64,000 bases of DNA, from NCBI RefSeq assembly GCF_041245805.1, contig NZ_CP162490.1:3139001-3203000 (forward strand), written 5' to 3'. This document shows, one piece after another, positions 8,595 through 16,261 of this stretch. Under the pieces are notes generated by a model, which worked only from the letters and a program-made list of their open reading frames with translations, had not been told where the DNA came from and ran no database searches. The DNA is from Xanthomonas sp. DAR 34887 (lineage in GTDB: Bacteria; Pseudomonadota; Gammaproteobacteria; Xanthomonadales; Xanthomonadaceae). How positions within the stretch are numbered: the stretch's first letter is position 1; every line of letters begins with the position of its first letter. Made by a program: the position numbers and the translations under genes.

Positions 8595-9287
8595 ATGTCA
8601 CGGAAGATACTGCTGCCCCTGTTGATCGCCGCCGTGCTGAGCCTGGGCGCGTGCAAGAAAGTGCAGGAAGAAGTCGCCGCCGCGCAGAACCCCTACCCCA
8701 AGAGTTCGCCGCTGCACGAGCCGTTCGACCGCATGCTGCGCAAGCTGGTCAACGATCCGCGCTATGTCGCGCTGCTCGGCAAGGGCGACAAGACGCAGGC
8801 GCAGCGCGCCGGCTTCGAACTGGCGCAGAAGGGCATCGCCCGGCTCGATCACGCGACGCTGGAACAGCGCCTGGAAATCCTGGCAGCGGCCAGCGACAAA
8901 TTGGACGCGGCCAAGTGCGCGGTGCTGGCCCGCGGCGGCGACCCGAAAGACGCGCAGGCGATGAGCGCGGCCATGCTGCAGGGGCTGGAAGCGCTGCCGC
9001 CGGCGCAGATCGACCAATGGTTCGACATTTCGCTCAAGGCCACCGACGCGCAACTGAGCAACAAACCGCCGCAAACCGTGGCGCCGGCCGACGTGCAGGC
9101 GGCGATGAACACGCTGATCACCTCCTTGCCGTCCGACCAGCAGCAGCGCCTGATGAAGGTGCTGCCGCAGATGGCGCAGGCCAGCGACGACGACGCCTGC
9201 TGGGCCGCACGCACGCTCTACAAGCAGACCCTGGCCACCAAGGAACCGGTGCGCGGCCAGCTGGCCTGGGTGTTCGCTCAGCAGTAA
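8595..9287 (+). CDS. Hypothetical lipoprotein
   Basis: A 230-residue protein with a lipoprotein signal: MSRKILLPLLIAAVLSLGAC, lipobox LGAC, lipidated Cys20. The residue after Cys is Lys, compatible with outer-membrane sorting. The rest is mainly helical (EQRLEILAAASDKLDAAKC, TDAQLSNKPPQT, LPSDQQQRLMKVLPQMAQ) with two further cysteines (Cys in DAAKCAV and DDACWAA) that could pair. I recognise no domain or function. The ATG at 8595 is the only start that places the signal at the N-terminus. Confidence 0.75.
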   Translation: MSRKILLPLLIAAVLSLGACKKVQEEVAAAQNPYPKSSPLHEPFDRMLRKLVNDPRYVALLGKGDKTQAQRAGFELAQKGIARLDHATLEQRLEILAAASDKLDAAKCAVLARGGDPKDAQAMSAAMLQGLEALPPAQIDQWFDISLKATDAQLSNKPPQTVAPADVQAAMNTLITSLPSDQQQRLMKVLPQMAQASDDDACWAARTLYKQTLATKEPVRGQLAWVFAQQ

Positions 9288-9297
9288 GCCAAGAAAA

Positions 9298-9342
9298 ACG
9301 CCGACGAAGCGGGCCTCTTCAGGAGACCAGCTTCGCCGGCGT
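9298..9342 (-). terminator. Rho-independent terminator for the minus-strand gene at 9410
   Basis: Inverted repeat ACGCCG-CGAAGC / GCTTCG-CGGCGT around a loop of about 18 bases lies between two convergent genes. On the minus strand the stem is followed by TTTTTCTT, so it best serves the minus-strand gene; it may also stop transcription of the lipoprotein gene. Confidence 0.65.
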
Positions 9343-9409
9343 CATTGTTGGCGCTGATGCGACGCGCCCGTTGCGCGCGCGCCGCGCCTTCAACGCCGGA
9401 TGTTGCGAT

Positions 9410-9847
9410 TTACTTGCGACGTTCGATCACGAAATTGCCGACGTTGACGCCCAGATCGACGCCCTCGCCGGTGCCGGCCAGGGCCAGCGAAATATCGCCC
9501 TTGGTGACGACCTGCGCGGTGCTGGATTTCACCACCCCGGCGTGCGCTTCGGCCGCGGCGTAGGTGCCGAACAGATCGTTGAGGCTGTAGGCGCCGCTGA
9601 ACGTACCGCGGCCGCCGACGATCTTCGACTTGCCGACCGTCAGGCCACCGCCCTTGCTGCTGATCTTGACCGGAATCACCGCACCGTCGTTGCAGGTGAT
9701 GGTGCCGGTGCCGCTGGCGGTCTTGTAGAACACCGACCAGCCCGACAGGTTGAACGACAGTTTGCAGTCGATGTTGCCTGCGGCCTGGGCCTGCGGCGCG
9801 AGCGTCGCCGCACTCAGCAACACGAGGAGAGAGAGCGACTTGATCAT
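9410..9847 (-). CDS. Hypothetical secreted protein
   Basis: A 145-residue protein of unknown function. The ATG at 9847 begins a clear signal peptide (MIKSLSLLVLLSAATLAPQAQA), so I prefer it to the upstream ATG at 9910. The mature part has two Cys residues (IDCKLSF and ITCNDG) likely to form a disulphide, and a beta-rich, glycine-rich pattern (GTGTITC, GGRGTFSGAY, AGTGEGVDLGVNVGNFVIERR). It resembles small periplasmic beta-barrel or lipid-binding-type proteins, but this is only an impression. It stands alone, convergent with the lipoprotein gene. Confidence 0.7.
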   Translation of the reverse strand: MIKSLSLLVLLSAATLAPQAQAAGNIDCKLSFNLSGWSVFYKTASGTGTITCNDGAVIPVKISSKGGGLTVGKSKIVGGRGTFSGAYSLNDLFGTYAAAEAHAGVVKSSTAQVVTKGDISLALAGTGEGVDLGVNVGNFVIERRK

Positions 9848-10008
9848 AGGGGCATTCCGGTTTGTGGACACGGCGCGAGCGTAGCAGCGCCGATGTGGCA
9901 GCCGCGACAAGGCGCCATTGCAGCTCTACGCCCGTTCAGCAAGCATTTCCGATGGCCGCAACGGCGTTAGGCACTGACGTCCGGAGCCCGGCATGGGATG
10001 ATCTGGCC

Positions 10009-10806
10009 ATGTCGCGCATCGCCTACCCCCTGCTGCTTGCCGCCCTGCTATGCCCCTCGCTGTGCGCCGCCACCGAGGCGATTCCGGTGCAGGGCTATAC
10101 GGTCGTGAAAACCTATCCGCACGACACCGGCGCCTTCACCGAGGGCCTGTTCTATCTGCACGGCTACCTGTACGAAAGCACCGGCGAACTCGGCCACTCC
10201 GGGGTGCGCAAGGTCGAGCTGGACAGCGGGCGCGTGCTGCAGCAGGTCGATACGCCGCCCCCGTACTACGGGGAAGGCATCGTGGCCTGGCACGACCGGC
10301 TGATCCAGCTGACCTGGCGCAATCAACAGGGCTTCGTCTACGACCTCTCCACCCTCACCTTGAAAACCAGTTTCACCTACCCCGGCGAGGGCTGGGCGCT
10401 GACCAGCGACGGCAGCAGCCTGTACATGAGCGACGGCACCGCCAAGATCCGCCGCCTCGATCCGCAGACGCTGCGCCAGGTCGGCAGCATCCGGGTCACC
10501 GCGCGCGGCAAGCCGCTGGACGATCTCAACGAACTGGAATGGGTGAAAGGCGATCTGTTGGCGAACGTCTGGCTGACCTCGCGCATCGCACGCATCGATC
10601 CGGCCAGCGGCAAGGTGATCGCCTGGATCGACCTGCAAGCGCTGGTGCCGGCCGCCGAAACCTTGACCGACCCGAGCAACGACGTGCTCAACGGCATCGC
10701 TTACGACGCCGAACACGACCGCCTGTTCGTCACCGGCAAGCGCTGGCCCACGCTGTACGAAATCCGTCTGGCACCGCTGCCGCATGCGGGCGACAAGGGC
10801 GACTGA
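10009..10806 (+). CDS. Glutaminyl-peptide cyclotransferase (beta-propeller type)
   Basis: Bacterial/plant-type glutaminyl cyclase converting N-terminal Gln of exported peptides to pyroglutamate. The 265-residue product has a signal peptide (MSRIAYPLLLAALLCPSLCA) and the five-bladed propeller signatures: PHDTGAFTEGLFY, YESTGELGHSGVRKV, YYGEGIVAWHDRLIQLTWRN, GEGWALTSDG, MSDGTAKI, LNELEWVKGDLLANVW, SNDVLNGIAYD and VTGKRWPTLYEI. The structure of the X. campestris enzyme defined this family; Glu in the TEG and NELEW motifs lies in its active site. The start at 10009 was chosen because it begins the signal peptide. Confidence 0.93.
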   Translation: MSRIAYPLLLAALLCPSLCAATEAIPVQGYTVVKTYPHDTGAFTEGLFYLHGYLYESTGELGHSGVRKVELDSGRVLQQVDTPPPYYGEGIVAWHDRLIQLTWRNQQGFVYDLSTLTLKTSFTYPGEGWALTSDGSSLYMSDGTAKIRRLDPQTLRQVGSIRVTARGKPLDDLNELEWVKGDLLANVWLTSRIARIDPASGKVIAWIDLQALVPAAETLTDPSNDVLNGIAYDAEHDRLFVTGKRWPTLYEIRLAPLPHAGDKGD

Positions 10807-10833
10807 GACTCGCGCACCCAAATTCCGCGAGTC
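10807..10833 (+). terminator. Possible weak terminator after glutaminyl cyclase
   Basis: Perfect 8-bp stem GACTCGCG / CGCGAGTC with an 11-base loop directly after the stop codon; only a short CTTTC follows, so termination may be weak. Confidence 0.4.
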
Positions 10834-10846
10834 GCTTTCGCGCCGG

Positions 10847-10884
10847 ACCCTCACCCCAACCCCTCTCCCGGTGGGAGAGGGGCT
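10847..10884. repeat. Solo end of the long inverted repeat family
   Basis: ACCCTCACCCCAACCCCTC followed by a CTCCC-GGT-GGGAG hairpin. The same sequence ends the long elements at 48908-49130 and 54138-54521, so this is a lone or decayed copy. Confidence 0.7.
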
Positions 10885-10984
10885 ATGTACGAGCCGCTGT
10901 CGCTCTCTCGCCTCGGAACCATGCTCCCATTTCAGGGGGAAAGTGGCCGCAGGAGCGGATTAGAGTCCGTGCGCAGGACCCGCC

Positions 10985-11800
10985 CTAATCGCCGAGCGTG
11001 AAGGTGTCGGCGTCCAGCATCGCCGGGAAGCGCGCGCGGTGCGCGGCCAGCGCCGCCGCCGAGATCGTGGTGGTGGCCACCTGCTCACGCTCGCGGATCT
11101 CCAGCTGCGGCTGGCCGAGGAAATCGATCACGGCGCTGTCGCCGGCGTAGTGCAAGCCGTTGCCGTCCTCGCCCACCCGGTTGACCGCGGCCACGAAGCA
11201 CAGGTTCTCGATCGCGCGCGCGCGCAGCAGGGTGCGCCACGGATAGGCGCGCGCCGACGGCCAGTTGGCGACGAAGATCTGCAGGTCGAAGTCGAGCTGG
11301 CCGGGGCGCTCGACGTCGTAGCGGTTGCGGCAGAACACCGGGAAGCGCAGGTCGTAGCAGACCTGCGGATTGATCCGCCAGCCCTTCCAGTCCACGCACA
11401 GCCGCTCGCGCCCGGCGGCATAGCGCTGGTGCTCGTTGGCGTAGCGGAACAGGTGGCGCTTGTCGTAGTGCTGCAGCGCGCCGTCGGGCGTGGCCCACAG
11501 CAGGCGGTTGAACACCTTGGCGACGCCGTCCTCGCCCGGCACGCGCAACTGCACGCTGCCGGTCACCGCCGCGCCCAGCCGCGCCGCCTGCTCGCGGATC
11601 CAGGCCACGGTCGGCCCGTCCATGCCCTCCGCCTGGTCCAGCGCGTCGTTGGAGAAACCGCTGGTGAAGGTCTCCGGCAGGATCACCAGATCGGTGGCCC
11701 CGGCCAGCGGCGCCAGCAGTTCGGCGTAGTGCGCGCGATTGCCGGCCGGATCGTGCCAGCGGGTGTCGCCTTGGATGAGGGAGATGCGGAGGTCGGTCAT
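10985..11800 (-). CDS. Omega-amidase, nitrilase family (YafV-type)
   Basis: Carbon-nitrogen hydrolase of 271 residues with the complete nitrilase triad: Glu43 (VILPETFTSGF), Lys114 (YDKRHLF) and Cys148 (QVCYDLRFPVF). YafV-type omega-amidases hydrolyse alpha-ketoglutaramate and alpha-ketosuccinamate, products of glutamine/asparagine transamination. The next gene downstream is a YbdL-like methionine aminotransferase, which makes that substrate when glutamine is the amino donor, so together they can recycle the methionine keto-acid. The gene starts nine bases from a heptamer palindrome. Cytosolic; no signal peptide. Confidence 0.9.
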   Translation of the reverse strand: MTDLRISLIQGDTRWHDPAGNRAHYAELLAPLAGATDLVILPETFTSGFSNDALDQAEGMDGPTVAWIREQAARLGAAVTGSVQLRVPGEDGVAKVFNRLLWATPDGALQHYDKRHLFRYANEHQRYAAGRERLCVDWKGWRINPQVCYDLRFPVFCRNRYDVERPGQLDFDLQIFVANWPSARAYPWRTLLRARAIENLCFVAAVNRVGEDGNGLHYAGDSAVIDFLGQPQLEIREREQVATTTISAAALAAHRARFPAMLDADTFTLGD

Positions 11801-11808
11801 TGTGGGGC

Positions 11809-11941
11809 CGGGATTGGGGAGTGGGGATTCGGGATTGGCAAAAGCGGGATTTGAACGCGTGATTGGAATCGGGAAGCAGACGTTCCGCTAATAGGGATAC
11901 CTAGCTTTTACGAATCCCCAATCCCCACTCCCCAATCCCGG
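11809..11941. repeat. Heptamer palindrome element between omega-amidase and aminotransferase genes
   Basis: Left arm 11809-11838 and right arm 11911-11941 are inverted copies of GGGATTGGGGAGTGGGG-type heptamers, the right arm with one extra unit; about 70 bp of non-coding DNA lies between. Related elements are at 41330, 44304 and 50320. Confidence 0.8.
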
Positions 11942-11951
11942 CGATTGCGCG

Positions 11952-13100
11952 CTACAGCGCGCGCAATCGCTCGATCGCCGCATCCAGCGTCGCTTCGTTC
12001 TTGGCAAAGCACAGCCGGGCCAGGCGCTGGCCGGGCGGCGGGGTCTGGTAGAACGGCGACAGCGGGATCGCGGCCACGCCTTTTTCGATGGTCAGCCACT
12101 TCACGAACTCGGTGTCGGGCAGGTCGCTGATGGCCGAATAGTCGACCAGCTGGAAGTAGCCGCCCGGCACCGGCAATGGCTTGAGCCGGGTGGTCAGCAG
12201 CTGTTCGCGGAAGCGGTCGCGCTTGGCCTGGTAGAACGCGCCGAGCTGTTCGTCGTGTTCGGGCTCGTCGCGGATCATCGCGGCGAAGGCGTACTGGGCC
12301 GGGCCGAAGCTGGTGAAGGTGTTGTACTGGTGGACCTTGCGGAATTCGGCGCTCAGCGCCGGCGGCGCGATCGCGTAGCCGATCTTCCAGCCGGTGCAGT
12401 GGTAGGTCTTGCCGAAACTGGAGACGACGAAGGCGCGTTCGCGCAGTTCCGGCCAGCGCAGCACCGATTCGTGGCGGCGGCCGTCGAACACGATGTGCTC
12501 GTAGACCTCGTCGGAGATCAGGAAGATGTCAGTGCCGCGCAGCAGGTCGGCGACCGCCTGCAGGTCGTCGGCGCCGAGCATCGCGCCGGACGGGTTGTGC
12601 GGGCTGTTGAGGATCAGCAGCCGGGTGCGCGGGGTGATCGCCGCGCGGACCCGCTCCCAGTCCACCGCGAAGCTCTGCGGGTCCAGCGGCACGTGCACCG
12701 CGCGCGCGCCGGCCAGGTCGATCGCCGGCTCGTAGCTGTCGTAGGCCGGATCCAGCACGATCACGTCCTCGCCCGGCCGCACCACCGCATGGATGGCGTT
12801 GAACAGCGCCTCGGTGGCGCCGCTGGTCACCGTCACCTCCGTATCCGGATCGACCTGCGCGCCGTAGCAGCGCAGCGCCTTGCCGGCGATCGCCTGGCGC
12901 AGCACCGGCACCCCGGTCATTGGCGGGTACTGGTTGTGGCCGTCGCGCATCGCCTGGTCCAGCGTGTCGATCAGCCGCGCCGGCGCGGCGAAGTCGGGAA
13001 AGCCCTGGCCCAGGTTGACCGCGCCGTGCTCGGCGGCCAGTTGCGACATCACGGTGAAGATGGTGGTGCCCACCTTGGGCAGCTTGGTCTGCGGGTGCAT
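11952..13100 (-). CDS. Methionine aminotransferase, YbdL-like class I/II
   Basis: PLP-dependent aminotransferase of 382 residues. Visible: NLGQGFPDF, NQYPPMTGVPVLRQAIA, TSGATEALFNAI, the NSPHNPSG loop, ISDEVYEHIVFDG and the PLP-lysine motif SSFGKTYHCTGWKIGY with Lys231. These match YbdL/KAT-III enzymes that transaminate methionine or its keto-acid with glutamine. The ATG at 13100 is used; the longer frame to 13520 antisenses the ccmA start. Pairing with the omega-amidase gene (stop 150 bp away, same strand) supports a methionine-salvage or glutamine-transaminase role. Divergent from the ccm operon. Confidence 0.92.
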   Translation of the reverse strand: MHPQTKLPKVGTTIFTVMSQLAAEHGAVNLGQGFPDFAAPARLIDTLDQAMRDGHNQYPPMTGVPVLRQAIAGKALRCYGAQVDPDTEVTVTSGATEALFNAIHAVVRPGEDVIVLDPAYDSYEPAIDLAGARAVHVPLDPQSFAVDWERVRAAITPRTRLLILNSPHNPSGAMLGADDLQAVADLLRGTDIFLISDEVYEHIVFDGRRHESVLRWPELRERAFVVSSFGKTYHCTGWKIGYAIAPPALSAEFRKVHQYNTFTSFGPAQYAFAAMIRDEPEHDEQLGAFYQAKRDRFREQLLTTRLKPLPVPGGYFQLVDYSAISDLPDTEFVKWLTIEKGVAAIPLSPFYQTPPPGQRLARLCFAKNEATLDAAIERLRAL

Positions 13101-13317
13101 GCGTCCGGGTACGGGAGCGGGAAAGCGTCGAGTGTACGCAAAGCCGCTTGCCGGCGATGCGTCGCCGCCGCGCAAAACAGCGTTCCTCGCGCGCGCCGCC
13201 GTGCCGGCGCCGCAACCGCCGCGACAACGCCCGCGCCGGATGGCCGCATGCCGATACAATGCGCGCCTCCCGCACCCACGCCTGCCGCCGCGCCCGTCCC
13301 GGTGCGGCCCTCCGCCG

Positions 13318-13965
13318 ATGACCGATCCGCTGCATTCCCCGCCGCCGCTGCTGGCCGCGCACGGGCTCACCTTCGCCCGCGACGACGCCGCCGTGTTCGG
13401 TCCGCTGGACTTCCATCTGGATGCGGGCGAAGCGCTGCTGGTGCAGGGCGACAACGGCGCCGGCAAGACCACCCTGCTGCGGGTGCTGGTCGGGCTGCTG
13501 CGCGCCGAGGCCGGGCGCATCGAGATCGACGGCCGTCCGGTGCGCCGCGGCGACCGCGCGCGCTACATGGCCTATCTCGGCCACCTGGGCGCGCTGAAGG
13601 CGGACCTGAGCACCTTGGAAAACCTGCACTACCTGTGCGGCCTGCAGGGCCGCCGCGCCAAGCAGATGCCGGGCAGCGCGCTGGCCATCGTCGGCCTGGC
13701 CGGCTACGAGGACACCTTGGTGCGGCAGCTGTCGGCCGGGCAGAAGAAGCGCCTCGCGCTGGCCAGGGTGTGGCTGTCGCCGGCGCCGCTGTGGCTGCTC
13801 GACGAGCCCTACGCCAATCTCGACCTGGACGGCATCACCCTGGTCAACCGGATGATCGCCGCGCACCTGCGCAGCGGCGGCGCGGCGCTGGTCACCACCC
13901 ATGGCGCCTATGCCGCGCCACCGGTGCGCACGCGCATGCTGAGCCTGAGCGGGGTGGCCGCATGA
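13318..13965 (+). CDS. ccmA: Heme exporter ATP-binding protein CcmA
   Basis: ATPase of the CcmABCD complex that releases heme-loaded CcmE during cytochrome c maturation. 215 residues with Walker A GDNGAGKTTLL, CcmA-typical YLGHLGALKADLSTLENL, signature LSAGQKKRLALARV, Walker B LWLLDEPYANLD and switch His in VTTHG. The product begins with ATG 13318, just inside GC-rich DNA with no strong ribosome site. It opens a nine-gene operon ccmABCDEFGHI; ccmB overlaps it by four bases. Confidence 0.96.
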   Translation: MTDPLHSPPPLLAAHGLTFARDDAAVFGPLDFHLDAGEALLVQGDNGAGKTTLLRVLVGLLRAEAGRIEIDGRPVRRGDRARYMAYLGHLGALKADLSTLENLHYLCGLQGRRAKQMPGSALAIVGLAGYEDTLVRQLSAGQKKRLALARVWLSPAPLWLLDEPYANLDLDGITLVNRMIAAHLRSGGAALVTTHGAYAAPPVRTRMLSLSGVAA

Positions 13966-14657
13966 GCCTGGCCGCCCCCGTTCCGTCCCTGTGGCAGGCC
14001 ACCCGTGCGTTGCTGCTGCGCGACCTGCGCCTGCTGTGGCGGCGCCGCGGCGACGCGCTGCAGCCGGCGCTGTTCGCGCTGCTGATCGTGGCCCTGTTCG
14101 CGCTGGCGCTGGGCAACCAGCCGCGCCTGCTCGGCGAGGTCGCCAGCGCCGCGCTGTGGCTGGCATCGCTGCTGGCCGGACTGCTGGCGCTGGACAGCCT
14201 GTTCCGCGGCGACGCCGAGGACGGCTCGCTGGAACAATGGCTGCTGGCGCCGGTACCGTTGGCCTGGCTGGTGTTGGTGCGGGTACTGCTGCACTGGCTG
14301 ACCACCGCGCTGCCGCTGATCGTGGCCACCCCGCTGCTGGGCGAATTGCTGCACCTGCCGCATGACCGCATGCCGGTGCTGCTGGCATCGTTGGCGCTGG
14401 GCACGCCGCTGCTGAGCCTGATCGGTGCGGTGGTGGCGGCGCTGACGGTGAGCATGAAGCGCGCCGGGATCCTGGTCGCGCTGCTGGCGCTGCCGCTGTA
14501 CGTGCCGGTGCTGGTGTTCGGCGCCGGCAGCGTGGCGGCCGCGGCGCAGGGCCTGGACCCCAGCGGCGGCCTGCTGCTGCTGGCGGCCGGACTGGTGCTG
14601 GGCCTGGTGCTGGCGCCGCTGGCGGCGGCGGCGGCGATCCGCATCTCGTTGAGCTGA
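13962..14657 (+). CDS. ccmB: Heme exporter protein CcmB
   Basis: Integral membrane permease partner of CcmA. 231 residues with six predicted membrane helices; conserved features include LLRDLRLLWRRRGD near the N-terminus, LDSLFRGDAEDGSLEQWLLAPVP, and TPLLSLIGAVVAALTVSMKR. Overlaps ccmA by ATGA. A 115-bp gap separates it from ccmC, slightly larger than the other junctions of the operon. Confidence 0.95.
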   Translation: MSLAAPVPSLWQATRALLLRDLRLLWRRRGDALQPALFALLIVALFALALGNQPRLLGEVASAALWLASLLAGLLALDSLFRGDAEDGSLEQWLLAPVPLAWLVLVRVLLHWLTTALPLIVATPLLGELLHLPHDRMPVLLASLALGTPLLSLIGAVVAALTVSMKRAGILVALLALPLYVPVLVFGAGSVAAAAQGLDPSGGLLLLAAGLVLGLVLAPLAAAAAIRISLS

Positions 14658-14772
14658 GCGCATTTGGCGCAGCGCCAACGCGGCGCGGGCCGTACCATCG
14701 TGCTGTCCCGCTCCATCGTCGCCCCGCTGTCGCCGCACCATAGCAAGCCCCCCGCCCGCTAGAATCGACCGC

Positions 14773-15522
14773 ATGTCCTCCGTCGTCCGCTGGTTCCACC
14801 AACTCGGTTCGCCCCCCGCCTTCGACCGCTTCGCCGCGCGCTGGACGCGCTGGTGCTATCTGGCCGCGCTGCTGCTGGGCGGGCTGGGGATCTGGCAGGC
14901 GCTGTTCGTGGTGCCGGCCGACCGCCTGCAGAGCGACGCCTTCCGCATCCTCTACATCCATGTGCCCAGCGCGTGGATGAGCCTGTTCGTGTTCGGGCTG
15001 ATGGCGCTGTATGCGGCGATCGCGCAGGTGTGGCGGATCAAGCTGTGCGAAGTGCTGGCGATGGCCTGCGCGCCGATCGGCGCCGCCTTCACCGTGATCA
15101 CCCTGCTGACCGGCAGCATCTGGGGCAAGCCGATGTGGGGCGCCTGGTGGGACTGGGACCCGCGCCTGACCACCGAACTGATCCTGCTGTTCCTGTACAT
15201 CGGGGTGATGGGTCTGTACCTGGCGATCGAAGACCGCCGCAATGCCGCGCGCGCGGCCGGGCTGCTGGCCATCGTCGGCGTGGTGCTGCTGCCGGTGATC
15301 CGCTATTCGGTGGTGTGGTGGAACTCGCTGCACCAAGGCCAGACCATCCGCCTGTTCGGCCAGTCGAGCATGGACCCGAGCATGCTGCCGCCGCTGTGGT
15401 GGATGGTGGCGGCGACCAAGTTCTGGTTCGCCGGTTCGCTGCTGGCGCGCGCGCGCGCCGACAATCTGCGTCGCGAAGCCGGCAAGGACTGGGTGGCGAA
15501 ACTGGCGGAGGCGCGCGGATGA
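14773..15522 (+). CDS. ccmC: Heme-handling protein CcmC
   Basis: Inner-membrane protein that presents heme to CcmE. 249 residues with six membrane segments and the tryptophan-rich WWD heme-binding motif (WGKPMWGAWWDWDPRLT), flanked by conserved His residues (IHVPSAW and EFHH-like NSLHQG). Ends in a short basic cytoplasmic tail. Overlaps ccmD by four bases. Confidence 0.96.
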   Translation: MSSVVRWFHQLGSPPAFDRFAARWTRWCYLAALLLGGLGIWQALFVVPADRLQSDAFRILYIHVPSAWMSLFVFGLMALYAAIAQVWRIKLCEVLAMACAPIGAAFTVITLLTGSIWGKPMWGAWWDWDPRLTTELILLFLYIGVMGLYLAIEDRRNAARAAGLLAIVGVVLLPVIRYSVVWWNSLHQGQTIRLFGQSSMDPSMLPPLWWMVAATKFWFAGSLLARARADNLRREAGKDWVAKLAEARG

Positions 15523-15692
15523 ACTACCTGCCCTATGTGATCGGCGCCTATGCGGTGTTCGTCGGCGTGCTGCTGGCCGACTTCGTGCTGGCGCGGCTGC
15601 AGCTGCGCGGCGCGCTGCGTGCGGCGAAGCTGCGCGCGCAGCGCAAGCAGCAACCCAAGCCCGACCCTGCGACGCTGGACCTGAGCCGATGA
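15519..15692 (+). CDS. ccmD: Heme exporter subunit CcmD
   Basis: Small single-span membrane protein of 57 residues, required for release of heme-loaded CcmE from CcmC/CcmAB. Layout as in the family: short periplasmic N-terminus with MNYLPYVIGAYAVF, one helix (YAVFVGVLLADFVLA), then a strongly basic cytoplasmic segment (LRAAKLRAQRKQQ). Overlaps both ccmC and ccmE by ATGA junctions. Confidence 0.92.
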   Translation: MNYLPYVIGAYAVFVGVLLADFVLARLQLRGALRAAKLRAQRKQQPKPDPATLDLSR

Positions 15693-16141
15693 CTCCGCAA
15701 CGCAAGCGCCGCCTGCTGCTATTGATGGTGCTGGTGCTGGCCGCCGGCCTGACCACCACGCTGGTGGCGATGGCGCTGCAGCGCAATACCGCTTACCTGT
15801 ACACCCCGGCCGAAGTGCTGGCCGGCAAGACCGCCGAACACGCGCGCTTCCGCCTCGGCGGCATGGTCGAGAAAGGCTCGTTCCAGCGCGCGCCCGGCTC
15901 GCTGCTGGCGCGGTTCAAGGTCACCGACGGCGATGCGCAGCTGACCGTCAGCTACGACCGGATCCTGCCCGACCTGTTCCGCGAAGGCCAGGCGGTGGTG
16001 GCCACCGGCCGCATGCACGACGGCGTGTTCGTGGCCGAGGACGTGCTGGCCAAGCACGACGAAACCTACATGCCCAAGGAACTGGAAGAGAAGATGGGCA
16101 GCGCGCATCGCAAGCACGATGTGGCGGAGGCGGCGCGGTGA
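15689..16141 (+). CDS. ccmE: Cytochrome c maturation heme chaperone CcmE
   Basis: Periplasmic heme chaperone anchored by one N-terminal helix (LLLLMVLVLAAGLTTTLVAM). 150 residues. The OB-fold core shows RFRLGGMVEKGS, VTDGDAQLTVSYDRILPDLFREGQAVVATG and the heme-attachment motif LAKHDETYMP, with covalent His123 and the conserved Tyr127. Followed by a 120-bp spacer that carries heptamer repeats before ccmF. Confidence 0.96.
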   Translation: MTPQRKRRLLLLMVLVLAAGLTTTLVAMALQRNTAYLYTPAEVLAGKTAEHARFRLGGMVEKGSFQRAPGSLLARFKVTDGDAQLTVSYDRILPDLFREGQAVVATGRMHDGVFVAEDVLAKHDETYMPKELEEKMGSAHRKHDVAEAAR

Positions 16142-16155
16142 CTGGAGTTTTTTGC

Positions 16156-16184
16156 GGGACTCGGGAATCGGGAATCGGGAATCG
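16156..16184. repeat. Tandem GGGAATC heptamers between ccmE and ccmF
   Basis: GGGACTC followed by three perfect tandem GGGAATC units. Only one arm is present; it belongs to the same heptamer family as the palindromes at 11809, 41330, 44304 and 50320. Confidence 0.75.
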
Positions 16185-16261
16185 CAACAGCACGACCGCG
16201 CTTCGCCTGGACATTAGCGTTTCCGGGTTCCGCATCCTCGGTCCCGAGCCCCGGCCCCATC

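Noticed and set aside
12529..15786. Minus-strand open frame of 1085 codons across ccmA-ccmC
   Set aside because: Antisense shadow of the ccm genes, which have clear family motifs; high GC removes stops on the opposite strand.
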